Shown piece by piece: positions 1 to 8,775 of a stretch of 64,000 bases of DNA. The stretch lies in assembly GCF_015689175.1 (NCBI RefSeq), contig NZ_CP065047.1, forward strand, positions 930,001 to 994,000, written 5' to 3'. Every line of letters starts with the position of its first letter. The first letter of the stretch is position 1. The notes beneath the pieces were generated by a model. It was not told the DNA's origin. It saw only the letters and a program-made list of their open reading frames with translations, and did no database searches. A program made the translations under genes and the position numbers. This stretch comes from Mycobacterium kubicae (GTDB lineage Bacteria > Actinomycetota > Actinomycetes > Mycobacteriales > Mycobacteriaceae).

Positions 1-537
1 GCGGTGCGCAGATTGCGGCCCACCCACCGCACCCGCCGCGTCGCCGGTTACCTGTCGGTCGTTTTGATCGCCGCGATGGTCGGCATTCTGTACTTCCTCG
101 ACGCGCATCCGATCAGCGGAGTGGTGGACAGCGGCGGGGTAGTCGACATGTTGTTCGTACCGCTGGTCATCACGCTGGCGATTGGGGTGGGCAGTCTGCC
201 CAGATTGCTGTCGACGCGGGTCATGGTGTTCGGCGGGCAGATCTCGTTCTGCCTGTACATGGTTCACGAATTGGTGCACACCGCGTGGGGGTGGGCGGTG
301 TTGCAGTTCGAGCTGACCCCCGAGGACAACCCGTGGAAGTGGAACATCTTCGCGCTGCTGGCCATCGCGGTGGCCGGCTCGGTGCTGCTCTATCACTTCG
401 TCGAGGAGCCGGGCCGTCGGTGGATGCGCCGCATGGTCGACATCCGGCCGGCGACGGCGAAACCCGAACCCGGTGAACCGTCCAAGGTTCATCCGATCGG
501 TGATGCGCGGGAGGCGGTGTCGGCCCGCGCGGTGTGA
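1..537 (+). CDS. Acyltransferase 3 family membrane protein, 3' part only
   Basis: The reading frame is open at the left edge, so only the last 178 residues of a multi-span membrane acyltransferase are visible. Several hydrophobic spans can be seen, with a YMVHELVHTAWGW stretch and the terminal FVEEPGRRWMRR sequence that is typical of the C-terminal end of the OafA/YrhL (acyltransferase 3) family. A charged, proline-containing cytoplasmic tail follows. Family members O-acylate surface sugars or lipids. Its position before an SGNH protein matches M. tuberculosis Rv0517, so I infer the same gene. The catalytic N-terminal half lies outside the window. Confidence 0.85.
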   Translation, partial: AVRRLRPTHRTRRVAGYLSVVLIAAMVGILYFLDAHPISGVVDSGGVVDMLFVPLVITLAIGVGSLPRLLSTRVMVFGGQISFCLYMVHELVHTAWGWAVLQFELTPEDNPWKWNIFALLAIAVAGSVLLYHFVEEPGRRWMRRMVDIRPATAKPEPGEPSKVHPIGDAREAVSARAV

Positions 538-665
538 CGGTTGCTGAGCGCCTGCCAGGGGAGGAAATCGCCTGCGCGCGTCGACGCGATTTCGCGTCGT
601 TTCTTCGTACGATTCCGTTGATCTGATGCGGCACACGACCATGCCGTTTCGCGGTGGAGGTAGCA

Positions 666-1352
666 GTGAGTCGTCTGGCCACGTTCGTCCTGGGCCTTGC
701 CTTCCTGGTCGGCGTGGTCGCGCACGACGCCCCCCGGGTGCGCCCCTACGACGCGCTGACCATGGATTTCCGGTTGAACCATGTCGCGGTGGTCAGCGAC
801 TCCTACACGACCGGCACGAACGAGGGTGGCCTGGGCCCTAAAGGGTGGACCGCGCTGGCCTGGCAGTCCCTCAATCGCCGAGGCGTGCGGGTGGTCGCCG
901 ACGTGGCGGCTGAGGGCCGGGCCGGCTACGGCGTGCCGGGCGATCACGGCAGCATCTTTCAGGACTTGACCGCCAGGGCGGTCAAGGGCGACGACGCGCT
1001 GGTGGTGTTCTTCGGCTCCCGCAACGACCAGGGCGTCGATCTCGGGCAGCTGGCCGAGAAGGTCCGCGCCGCTTACGGTTTGGCGCACGATTTGGCGCCG
1101 TCGGCTCGGTTCCTGGTGATCGGGCCGCCGTGGCCGACCGCTGATGTGCCGATCCCGGTGCTGCAGATTAGGGACGTGCTCGGCGCCGAAGCTCAGGCCG
1201 CGGGAGCGACGTTCGTCGACCCGATCGCCGAGCGCTGGTTCACCGACGCCCCGGGTCTGATCGGCGCGGACGGGGTGCACCCCACCGACGCCGGCCATGC
1301 CTACCTGGCGGGCAAGATCGCACCGCTCATCGGCGCGCAGTTGTCGCCGTAG
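666..1352 (+). CDS. Exported SGNH/GDSL-type hydrolase-like protein
   Basis: About 228 residues with a short hydrophobic N-terminal segment (RLATFVLGLAFLVGVVA) that looks like a signal anchor. SGNH blocks are present: VSDSYTTG near residue 45 replaces the usual GDSL, GSRND near 120 supplies the Asn, and DGVHPTDAGH near 205 supplies the Asp/His pair. I chose GTG at 666 because GGAGG ends 5 bases upstream; an in-frame GTG at 654 would bury that ribosome site. It follows the acyltransferase gene as Rv0518 follows Rv0517. A role in trimming or transferring acyl groups on envelope material is inference. Confidence 0.8.
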   Translation: MSRLATFVLGLAFLVGVVAHDAPRVRPYDALTMDFRLNHVAVVSDSYTTGTNEGGLGPKGWTALAWQSLNRRGVRVVADVAAEGRAGYGVPGDHGSIFQDLTARAVKGDDALVVFFGSRNDQGVDLGQLAEKVRAAYGLAHDLAPSARFLVIGPPWPTADVPIPVLQIRDVLGAEAQAAGATFVDPIAERWFTDAPGLIGADGVHPTDAGHAYLAGKIAPLIGAQLSP

Positions 1353-1357
1353 GGCTC

Positions 1358-1471
1358 TTAGTCGTCCGCGTGGCGTTCGTAGGCCCAGCGCTCGAGTCGA
1401 GCCTGCAGCCGCACCAGCCCGACTCCGGCCAGCGGGGTGGCCGCAGTCAGGCACACCAGCAGCAGAGTCAT
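1358..1471 (-). CDS. 37-residue membrane micro-protein
   Basis: This short reading frame encodes 37 residues starting MTLLLVCLTAATPLAGVG. It has one hydrophobic span over roughly residues 2-20, then a charged helix (RLQARLERWAYERHADD) at the C-terminus. GGAGG lies 7 bases upstream of the ATG at 1471. Third codon positions are strongly GC-rich, as in neighbouring genes. The gene ends just after the SGNH gene and opposes it. No function is known to me. Single-span layout with a basic/acidic tail suggests a small regulatory or complex-stabilising membrane peptide, but that is only inference. Confidence 0.65.
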   Translation of the reverse strand: MTLLLVCLTAATPLAGVGLVRLQARLERWAYERHADD

Positions 1472-1526
1472 GTGAGAACCTCCAACAACCTTTCTTCGAG
1501 TAAGACGCAGGGACTGAGCAAGGCGT

Positions 1527-3698
1527 TCATCCCTCCCCCAGAGCGCGGTCGGCCAGCGCGCCGATCACCGGTGCCAGCAGCTGGGCGTATTCGGTGCTGA
1601 CGTGGTTGTCATCGCGGAACACCAGCGTGTTGCCGACGATCACCGGGCACCGCTGCGGGCTGCAGAACAGGTCGGTCAGGTCCGCGTAGTGCCCGCCGCC
1701 GGCCGTCGCGGCCGCCTGCTCAGCGGCGATGCCGTCACCATTGACCGCGACCGCGCGGCCCGGCGCGCAGGCACTGGCATCGTCGAGGTGAGCCGACAGG
1801 CAGGTCGGCACCGACGACAGCGGGTCGGCGACGGGTCCCAGGATCAGCACCGCGGACCCCGCCTTACGCAGCTGCGCCACGGTACGGGTCAAGCTGTCGA
1901 GCCAGGCGGGGTCAAACGAGGTGAAGCTGAAGTCGGCGTGGTAGCGGCGGCTCATGCTCAGCACCACCAGCCGCGGCCGCTCGGCCTGCAGTCGGCCCAT
2001 GACCTCGGTGCGCCACTGCTCGCACTCGGTGTACCGGCGCCCCAAATACGGGCTGACGATGGGCAGATCCTGCAGCGGCGGGCAGGTCACCTTGGCCATC
2101 GTCTCCAGCCGCCAGTGCCGCTGCTCGGCGACTTGCTGCAGTGCCGGGTCCCACATGGCCGCATGGGAATCGCCGACCAGGGCCACCGTCGTCGGCGACG
2201 ACCTGTCGGCGGTGGCGCATTCGCTTTGCCCGAGGTCGCGCCACGACCGCATGCAGCCGTTGACGAAGACGGCGGCCTTGTCGGCTGGCGCCCGGGCCAG
2301 CGGTGGGTCGAGGTTCGACGGGACGGCGCGCAGCCCGGCGGCCGCCGCGACCGCGTCGCGCGCCTGCTCGAACGCGCTGCGCACAGCCGCCTCCTGCGGG
2401 CTGACGGCTTGCGGCTGGCCCCCCGGAGCCGGAGGTAGCGCGATGATCTTGGCCTGTGGGGCGGCCGCGCCGTGCCCTACCGGCGCCGGCACCACCGTCA
2501 ACAGCCCGGCGCAGGCACATGCCGCCACCGCGGTGGCCGCGCCGGCCAAGGCCAAACTGGCTCTGACCGAGGTGCGCAGGGCGGCAGCGAAGCGGCCGGG
2601 GTTCTCGACCAGGTGCAACGTGATCACCGCCAGGCCGGCCGACACCGTGGTCGCGGCCAGCCGGCCCGCCAGGCCCGCCCGGTCACCGAGCAGGATCGGG
2701 GCGAACACCAGCACCGGCCAGTGCCACAGGTACCAGGAGTACGACACCCTGCCGATGGATCGCATCACCGGGCGCGACAACACCCGACCGGCGCCCATCC
2801 CGCCGCTGACGCAGCCCCCGCCGATCACCAGCGCCGTGCCCAGCACGGGCAACAGCGCGGCGGTGCCGGGGTAGGGGGTGTTCGGTCCCAGCTGGGTGCA
2901 CGTCAGCAGGATCAGGCCCAGCCCACCCCGGCCGATCACCGCGGCGGGCAGTAGCGGCAGCCGGCGCCACTGGTCAATCGTCAGTGCCACCAGGCCTCCG
3001 GCAGCCAACTCCCAGGCGCGCGAAGGCAGCGAGAAGAACGCCCAGGGCGGCGACGTGCGAGTCCAGACCACCGCCACGGCCAGCGACAGCGCGGCGAGCA
3101 CGGCCAGCACCACCACATACGGCGCGCGCGGCGAGAAGTCTCGGTTGATCCGGCGCACCAGCCAGGCCGTCGCAATGATCAGCGCCGGCCACAGCAGGTA
3201 GAACTGCTCTTCGACGCCCAGGGACCAGTAGTGCTGGAACGGCGAGGGCGGCAGGTCGGAGCTCAGGTAGTCGGTGCCCTGGCCGGCGAACCGGTAGTTG
3301 CCCACGTACAGGGCGCTGGCGATCCCGTCGACGAAGACCCGGCGCGCCTGCAACGGCGGCAACAGGATGGCGGCACCGATCGCGGTGACCACGCCGACCG
3401 TGGCCGCCGCGGGCAGCAGCCGGCGGGCGCGCGCGGCGTAGAAGCGGTCCAGCCGAACGGTGTTGGTGGTGGTGACCTCACGCCACAGCAGGCCGGTGAT
3501 GAGGAAGCCGGAGATGACGAAGAAGACGTCCACCCCGATGTATCCGCCGGTGATCCCGGGGATGCGCGCGTGGTAGAGGACGACGGCCAGTACCGCGACG
3601 GCGCGCAGACCTTCAATGTCGGGGCGGAACCGGCCTCGGGGGGTCCGGCCCGCCGAGTTGTTCGGGGGATTCGCGCCGGCTGCCGGTCGATTGGTCAT
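1527..3698 (-). CDS. Acyltransferase 3 - SGNH fusion protein (OafA-like)
   Basis: 723 residues in two parts. Residues about 25-400 form the multi-span acyltransferase 3 domain, with the hallmark opening RPDIEGLRAVAVLAVVLYHA and GGYIGVDVFFVISGFLITG. After a flexible alanine/proline linker, residues about 470-720 form an extracytoplasmic SGNH domain, with VALVGDSHAAMW (Ser block), LILGPVADP and DDNHVSTEY (Asp/His block). Such fusions O-acetylate surface polysaccharides or glycolipids: the membrane part moves the acyl group and the SGNH part hands it to the acceptor. The ATG lies 5 bases beyond the stop of the upstream esterase gene, so the two are probably co-transcribed. Confidence 0.9.
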   Translation of the reverse strand: MTNRPAAGANPPNNSAGRTPRGRFRPDIEGLRAVAVLAVVLYHARIPGITGGYIGVDVFFVISGFLITGLLWREVTTTNTVRLDRFYAARARRLLPAAATVGVVTAIGAAILLPPLQARRVFVDGIASALYVGNYRFAGQGTDYLSSDLPPSPFQHYWSLGVEEQFYLLWPALIIATAWLVRRINRDFSPRAPYVVVLAVLAALSLAVAVVWTRTSPPWAFFSLPSRAWELAAGGLVALTIDQWRRLPLLPAAVIGRGGLGLILLTCTQLGPNTPYPGTAALLPVLGTALVIGGGCVSGGMGAGRVLSRPVMRSIGRVSYSWYLWHWPVLVFAPILLGDRAGLAGRLAATTVSAGLAVITLHLVENPGRFAAALRTSVRASLALAGAATAVAACACAGLLTVVPAPVGHGAAAPQAKIIALPPAPGGQPQAVSPQEAAVRSAFEQARDAVAAAAGLRAVPSNLDPPLARAPADKAAVFVNGCMRSWRDLGQSECATADRSSPTTVALVGDSHAAMWDPALQQVAEQRHWRLETMAKVTCPPLQDLPIVSPYLGRRYTECEQWRTEVMGRLQAERPRLVVLSMSRRYHADFSFTSFDPAWLDSLTRTVAQLRKAGSAVLILGPVADPLSSVPTCLSAHLDDASACAPGRAVAVNGDGIAAEQAAATAGGGHYADLTDLFCSPQRCPVIVGNTLVFRDDNHVSTEYAQLLAPVIGALADRALGEG

Positions 3699-3703
3699 CG
3701 CAA

Positions 3704-4576
3704 CTACGACGCCATCCAGGCCAGCTCTCCAGGCAGCTGGTCACGCCAGAAATCTACGTCGTGCCCGCCCGGGGAGAAGCTGCCCGCCGGCGGTTTCTTC
3801 AGCTGGTTGACGAAGCCGCGCGTGGCGAAGTAGAAGCGGTCGCCGGTCCCGCAATCCACCCGCAGCGGTATCTGGTTCAGCGCCGGCAGGCCCATGACGC
3901 TGTGCTGGACCCAGTCGTCGTAGCTGTCGAACGCCCCGGGTGCGCTGCCGGTGAACGAGGTGTACAGCGCCGGGCTGATCGCGCAGATCCCGGCGGTGCG
4001 CGCCGGCCCCAGCTGCGATCCGAGCAGCAGCGCACCGTAGCCGCCCATGGACCAGCCCAGAAATCCCACCCGGGAGGTGTCCATGCCCATCGAGGCCAGC
4101 ATGGGCAACAGCTCTTCGAGCACCATCGCGCCGGAGTCCCCGCCCGAGGCCCGCCGGTGCCAATAGGTGTTGCCGCCGTCGACGCCGACCATGGCGAAGG
4201 GCGCCTTGCCCGCCTTGACCAGTTGGGCCAGACCGTCTTCGACACCGAGGTCGAGCATCTGGCCGGCGTTGCCGTCCTTGCCGTGCAGTGCTATCACCGG
4301 CCGCAGCAGCCTGGTTTGGCCGGGTGGCATGGCGATCACCCAGTTGGTCTTGACGCCGCCGCGGGCCGCCGAGACGAACGACCCGCTGAGCCTGGTGGGC
4401 AGGGTGCTGCCCGCGGTCGCGGGTTCGAACGGTGCCGGTGCTTGCGGCGGCGCTGCCTGCGGTTCCAGCGGATCCAGGATGGCGCTCAACGCCCAGACGC
4501 CGGCGGCTCCGGCGCAGGCGCCGGCACCCATCCGCAGCGCCGCGCGTCGAGTCAGGTCAGGCACGACCGTCATCAT
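3704..4576 (-). CDS. Tat-exported alpha/beta-hydrolase esterase (Rv0519c-like)
   Basis: About 290 residues from the ATG at 4576. The N-terminus carries a twin-arginine type signal (LTRRAALRMGAGACAGAAG). The mature part has the nucleophile elbow GWSMGGYGAL, an early LHGKDGNAG oxyanion region and a late GGHDVDFW with the likely catalytic His, matching the esterase D / mycolyltransferase-like fold. The frame is open further upstream to 4687, but those 37 residues look non-coding and would displace the signal peptide. It precedes the acyltransferase-SGNH gene by 5 bases. Substrate is unknown; an envelope ester is likely. Confidence 0.8.
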   Translation of the reverse strand: MMTVVPDLTRRAALRMGAGACAGAAGVWALSAILDPLEPQAAPPQAPAPFEPATAGSTLPTRLSGSFVSAARGGVKTNWVIAMPPGQTRLLRPVIALHGKDGNAGQMLDLGVEDGLAQLVKAGKAPFAMVGVDGGNTYWHRRASGGDSGAMVLEELLPMLASMGMDTSRVGFLGWSMGGYGALLLGSQLGPARTAGICAISPALYTSFTGSAPGAFDSYDDWVQHSVMGLPALNQIPLRVDCGTGDRFYFATRGFVNQLKKPPAGSFSPGGHDVDFWRDQLPGELAWMAS

Positions 4577-4763
4577 CGCGCGCGGGCTCGTTGCCTCCCC
4601 TGCACCACGCCGTGTCGGAAACCCAATCGTGACGGTATCCACCGACACGCCGATGCGACACGCGGGATCGGATCTGCCAGTTTTCAACCCTCCCGTATCT
4701 GGCCACCGTCCCGCACGATCGATCGTTGGACTTTTGGACCTGAGACATGAAGAGGGATTGTCG

Positions 4764-5909
4764 ATGAGCTTGGCCTTCCACTGGTTCCTGCCGACCTACG
4801 GCGATTCGCGGAATCTGGTCGCGGGCGGCCACGGCACCGCGATGCACGGTGACCGGCCGGCGACGCTGAAGTACCTGCACCAGATCTGCGCGGCCGCCGA
4901 AACCAACGGCTTCGAGGCGGTGTTGACCCCCACCGGGCTGTGGTGTGAGGACGCCTGGTTGACGACGGCCATGCTGATCGAGCGCACCGAGACGTTGAAG
5001 TTTCTGGTCGCCTTCCGCCCGGGCCTGATCAGCCCGACGCTGGCGGCGCAGATGGCGGGCACCTTCCAGCGGCACTCGGAGGGACGGTTGCTGCTCAACG
5101 TCGTCACCGGCGGCGAACCGCACGAGCAGCAGGCCTACGGCGACTACCTGGACAAGCAGGCCCGCTATGCGCGCACCGCGGAATTCCTGCACGTCGTGCG
5201 GCAACTGTGGACGTCAAGCGAGCCGGTGACATTCGCCGGGGACCACATTCGGGTCGAGGGCGCCGCGCTGAACAACCGGCCCGACCCGGTGCCCGCGGTG
5301 TTCTTCGGTGGCTCCTCCGGACCTGCCGGGCCGGTCGCGGCCAAGTACTCCGACGTCTACCTCACCTGGGGTGAACCGCTGCCGGCGGTCAGCAAGAAGC
5401 TGGATTGGATCCGGGGGCTGGCGGTCGACCAAGGACGAATCCTGCAGTACGGCTTGCGAATTCACGTCATCAGTCGCGACACCTCCGAGCAGGCGTGGGC
5501 CGAGGCTGACCGGCTGCTGGCGGCGGTCGACCCCGCTGACGTGGAACGCGTGCAGGCCAGCCTGGCGCGCAGCGAGTCCGAGGGGCAGCGCCGCATGCTC
5601 GAACTGCACGGCGGCGACAGCAACCAACTGCTGATCGCGCCGAACCTGTGGGCCGGGGTCGGCCTGGTGCGCGGCGGGGCGGGCACCGCGCTGGTCGGTT
5701 CGCACCAGGAGGTCGCCGACCGGTTGGCCGAATACGCGCAACGCGGCATCAGCCACTTCATCCTGTCGGGTTATCCGCACCTGGAAGAGGCGTACTGGTT
5801 CGGCGAAGGCGTGCTGCCGCTGCTGGAGCGGCGAGGGCTGTGGAAGCGTCCGAGCGGTCAATCCCAACCGGCGCCGTCGACGCCGTTCGCGGTCGCCTCG
5901 GCGCACTAG
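4764..5909 (+). CDS. ssuD: Alkanesulfonate monooxygenase (FMNH2-dependent)
   Basis: 381 residues, the same length as E. coli SsuD. This luciferase-fold enzyme uses FMNH2 and O2 to cleave C1+ alkanesulfonates to aldehyde and sulfite, giving sulfur during sulfate limitation. Recognisable stretches are TPTGLWCEDAWL with the conserved active-site-region Cys at residue 61, NVVTGGEPHE, YLTWGEP, and NLWAGVGLVRGGAGTALVG near residue 295. AGAGGGA precedes the ATG at 4764. The frame is open far upstream, but that overlaps the esterase gene on the other strand and lacks homology. An MFS gene follows after 6 bases. Confidence 0.92.
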   Translation: MSLAFHWFLPTYGDSRNLVAGGHGTAMHGDRPATLKYLHQICAAAETNGFEAVLTPTGLWCEDAWLTTAMLIERTETLKFLVAFRPGLISPTLAAQMAGTFQRHSEGRLLLNVVTGGEPHEQQAYGDYLDKQARYARTAEFLHVVRQLWTSSEPVTFAGDHIRVEGAALNNRPDPVPAVFFGGSSGPAGPVAAKYSDVYLTWGEPLPAVSKKLDWIRGLAVDQGRILQYGLRIHVISRDTSEQAWAEADRLLAAVDPADVERVQASLARSESEGQRRMLELHGGDSNQLLIAPNLWAGVGLVRGGAGTALVGSHQEVADRLAEYAQRGISHFILSGYPHLEEAYWFGEGVLPLLERRGLWKRPSGQSQPAPSTPFAVASAH

Positions 5910-5915
5910 CCGGAC

Positions 5916-7256
5916 ATGGCAACCACCTTGCCCACCGGGGCGGGCGCAGCGGCGGGCGGGCACGTCGAGTCGGACGCCGAGCGCGACCACCGCCTGCGCA
6001 CCGTCGTGGCGGCAAGCCTGCTCGGCACCACGGTGGAGTGGTACGACTTCTTCCTCTACGCGACGGCGGCCGGCCTGGTCTTCAACAAGACCTTCTTTCC
6101 GAGCGAAAGCTCGTTGGTGGGAACGCTATTGGCGTTCGCGACATTTGCCGTCGGGTTCGTCATGCGGCCGGTGGGGGGTTTGGTCTTCGGCCACATCGGT
6201 GACCGGATCGGTCGCAAGCGCAGCCTGGCCTTGACGATGGTGATCATGGGCGGGGCGACCGCCCTGATCGGCGCCTTGCCGACCGCCGCGCAGATCGGCG
6301 TGTGGGCGCCGGTGCTGCTGTTGACGCTGCGCATCCTGCAGGGGTTCGCGCTCGGCGGGGAGTGGGCGGGTGCGGTGCTGCTCGCCGTCGAACACAGCCC
6401 GGAGAACCGGCGCGGCCGGTTCGGGGCCATCCCGCAGATCGGCTTGGCGCTCGGTCTGGCGTTGGGTACCGGCATGTTCGCCATGTTGCAGGTCCTGCTC
6501 GGGCCGGCGCGGTTTCTGTCCTACGGGTGGCGCATCGCGTTCTTGGCGAGCCTGGTGCTGGTCGGGATCGGCATCGTCGTGCGGTTGCGGGTCGAGGAGA
6601 CCCCGGCATTCGTCGAGTTACACCAGCTGGAATCCGAAACCCGCGTTCCCATCCGCGAAATCGTGCGCGAACCCGCCAGCCGGCGCAACACCGTGCTGGG
6701 GTTGCTGTCGCGCTGGGCCGAAGGCTCGGCGTTCAACACCTGGGGCGTCTTCGCGATCAGCTATGCCACCGGCGCGCTGCATCTGGCGAGGGTCCCGGTC
6801 CTGATCGTGGTGACCATCGCCGCACTGGTGATGGCGGTGCTCCTGCCGGTATCCGGCGCGCTGACCGATCGGTTCGGCGCCCGACGGGTGTATCTGGCCG
6901 GGGTCGCCTGCTACGGCCTGGCCGTCTTTCCGGCCTTCGCACTGTTCGGCACGCGCAACATCGCCTGGTTCGGGATCGCCATGGTCATCGTGTTCGGCGT
7001 CGTGCATGCGGTGTTCTACGGCGCACAGGGCACGCTGTACTCGTCGCTGTATCCGACCCGCACCCGCTACACCGGCCTGTCGTTCGTCTATCAGTTCTCC
7101 GGCATCTACGCTTCGGGCTTGACGCCGATGATTCTGACGGCGCTGATCGCGGCCGCGGGCGGGACGCCGTGGATCGCGTGCGGGTATCTGGTCGCAACGG
7201 CGCTCATCAGCGTTTGGGCCACTGCCCGTATCCGGGCGCAAGACTTGTATCTGTGA
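5916..7256 (+). CDS. MFS transporter, metabolite:H+ symporter type
   Basis: 446 residues with about 12 hydrophobic spans and the metabolite/H+ symporter hallmarks: TTVEWYDFFLYATAAGLVF in the first span, GHIGDRIGRKRSL in the loop after span 2, and RILQGFALGGEWAGA in span 4. It begins 6 bases after ssuD, so the two are very likely one operon. That context suggests import of a sulfonate or related organic anion to feed SsuD, in place of the usual ssuABC ABC importer. The substrate is inference; family members carry organic acids such as shikimate, citrate and alpha-ketoglutarate. Confidence 0.85.
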   Translation: MATTLPTGAGAAAGGHVESDAERDHRLRTVVAASLLGTTVEWYDFFLYATAAGLVFNKTFFPSESSLVGTLLAFATFAVGFVMRPVGGLVFGHIGDRIGRKRSLALTMVIMGGATALIGALPTAAQIGVWAPVLLLTLRILQGFALGGEWAGAVLLAVEHSPENRRGRFGAIPQIGLALGLALGTGMFAMLQVLLGPARFLSYGWRIAFLASLVLVGIGIVVRLRVEETPAFVELHQLESETRVPIREIVREPASRRNTVLGLLSRWAEGSAFNTWGVFAISYATGALHLARVPVLIVVTIAALVMAVLLPVSGALTDRFGARRVYLAGVACYGLAVFPAFALFGTRNIAWFGIAMVIVFGVVHAVFYGAQGTLYSSLYPTRTRYTGLSFVYQFSGIYASGLTPMILTALIAAAGGTPWIACGYLVATALISVWATARIRAQDLYL

Positions 7257-7280
7257 GCTGAACGAGGGCCGGGGCTTCCA

Positions 7281-7336
7281 CGAGCGTGAAGCCAGCTTCA
7301 CGGTCGGGTTCGAGCGTGCGGCAGGCTTCACGTTCG
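7281..7336. repeat. Two-unit palindromic intergenic repeat, copy A
   Basis: Two 26-base units, 7281-7306 and 7311-7336, lie 30 bases apart. Unit 1 contains the perfect inverted repeat CGTGAAGC-CA-GCTTCACG; unit 2 is a diverged palindrome with GTGCGGCAGG at its centre. Both units start CGAGCGTG and end TCACG(G/T)TCG. The same two-unit module occurs at 41422-41477. It sits between the MFS gene and the amino-acid permease gene. Confidence 0.8.
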
Positions 7337-7404
7337 GCGGGCGGTTCGCCACAGACGCGTGTTCAGTGGTGCGCTGCCCGGGAATGTGTTGTGGTTAGGC
7401 GACC

Positions 7405-8775
7405 ATGGATAGCACTCCGCAACTGCGCCAAGGGTTGTCCCAGCGGCAGCTGAACATGATCGCCATCGGCGGGGTCATCGGCGCGGGCCTGTTCGTCGGT
7501 TCGGCCGTGGTGATTCGGGACACCGGGCCGGCCGCGTTCCTCACCTACGCCGTCTGCGGTCTGCTGATCGTGCTGGTGATGCGGATGCTCGGCGAGATGG
7601 CCGCGGCCCACCCGTCGACCGGGTCGTTCGCCGATTACGCCGGCGAGGCGCTCGGCGGTTGGGCAGGCTTCTCCGTCGGCTGGCTGTATTGGTACTTCTG
7701 GGTGATCGTGGTCGGCTTCGAGGCGGTCGCCGGCGGCAAGGTCCTCAACTACTGGTTCCACGCGCCGCTCTGGCTGCTGTCGTTGGGCCTGATGTTGTTG
7801 ATGACCGGCACCAACTTGTTTTCCGTCGGCTCGTTCGGCGAGTTCGAATTCTGGTTCGCCGGAATCAAAGTCGCCACCATCGTCGTTTTCCTGGGCATCG
7901 GTAGCGCGTTCGTCCTCGGGCTGTTGCCGCACCGGCACCTGGACTTCAGCAACCTGCACTCGCACGGTGGGTTCTTTCCGCACGGCATCGGGGCGGTCTT
8001 CGCCGCCATCCTGGTGGTCATCTTCTCCATGGTCGGCGCCGAGGTGGTCACCATCGCCGCCGCGGAGAGCCGGGACCCGCAGCGCGCCATCGCGCGGGCG
8101 ACCAGGACCGTAGTCGCGCGCATCGTCATCTTCTTCGTCGGTTCGGTGTTCCTCTTGGTGACGATCCTGCCGTGGGACTCAGTCGATGTGGGCGTCTCGC
8201 CGTACGTCGCCGCACTCAAACACATGGGATTGCCTGGCGCGGACCAACTGATGAATGCCGTGGTGCTCACCGCGGTGCTGTCCAGCCTGAATTCGGGGCT
8301 CTACACCGGATCTCGGATGCTGTTCGTGCTCGCCGCGCGTGGTGAAGCGCCCACCCGGCTGGTCCAGCTCAGTCGCCGCGGCGTACCGCACATCGCAATC
8401 CTGTGTTCTTCGGCGGTGGGCTTCTGCTGCGTGCTCATGGCCTGGCTGGCGCCGGGAACGGTGTTTCTGTTCCTGCTCAATTCCTCGGGCGCGGTGGTGT
8501 TGTTCGTCTACTTGCTCATCGCGCTGTCGCAGATCGTGCTGCGCCGCCGCACCGCCGTGGACAAGCTGCCGGTGAAGATGTGGTTCTTTCCGGTGCTGTC
8601 GATTCTCACCGTCGTCGGAATCGTCGCGGTGCTGGTCCAGATGGCGTTCGACCACTCCGCGCGCAGCCAGTTGTGGCTCAGCCTGTTGTCCTGGGTGGTG
8701 GTGGTCGTCGTGTATGTCATCGCGCGGAGGCGCCAGCGTGGGCGTCCAGCAAGCCAAGTTGTTCGAGATCGGTGA
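7405..8775 (+). CDS. gabP: APC family amino-acid permease, GABA-permease-like
   Basis: 456 residues with about 12 hydrophobic spans. The N-terminus has the amino-acid transporter signature LNMIAIGGVIGAGLFVGSA, and FSMVGAEVVTIAAAES appears in span 6 as in the GabP/AnsP/ProY group. Its place in the gene order equals M. tuberculosis Rv0522 (gabP), so I use that symbol; the substrate has not been deduced from sequence. Its last 59 bases overlap, on the opposite strand, the 3' end of the carboxylic acid reductase gene. Confidence 0.85.
   Translation: MDSTPQLRQGLSQRQLNMIAIGGVIGAGLFVGSAVVIRDTGPAAFLTYAVCGLLIVLVMRMLGEMAAAHPSTGSFADYAGEALGGWAGFSVGWLYWYFWVIVVGFEAVAGGKVLNYWFHAPLWLLSLGLMLLMTGTNLFSVGSFGEFEFWFAGIKVATIVVFLGIGSAFVLGLLPHRHLDFSNLHSHGGFFPHGIGAVFAAILVVIFSMVGAEVVTIAAAESRDPQRAIARATRTVVARIVIFFVGSVFLLVTILPWDSVDVGVSPYVAALKHMGLPGADQLMNAVVLTAVLSSLNSGLYTGSRMLFVLAARGEAPTRLVQLSRRGVPHIAILCSSAVGFCCVLMAWLAPGTVFLFLLNSSGAVVLFVYLLIALSQIVLRRRTAVDKLPVKMWFFPVLSILTVVGIVAVLVQMAFDHSARSQLWLSLLSWVVVVVVYVIARRRQRGRPASQVVRDR

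Noticed and set aside
4167..4763. N-terminal extension of SsuD by about 200 residues
   Set aside because: It lies antisense to the esterase gene, has no homology to SsuD, and ATG 4764 gives exactly the family length.
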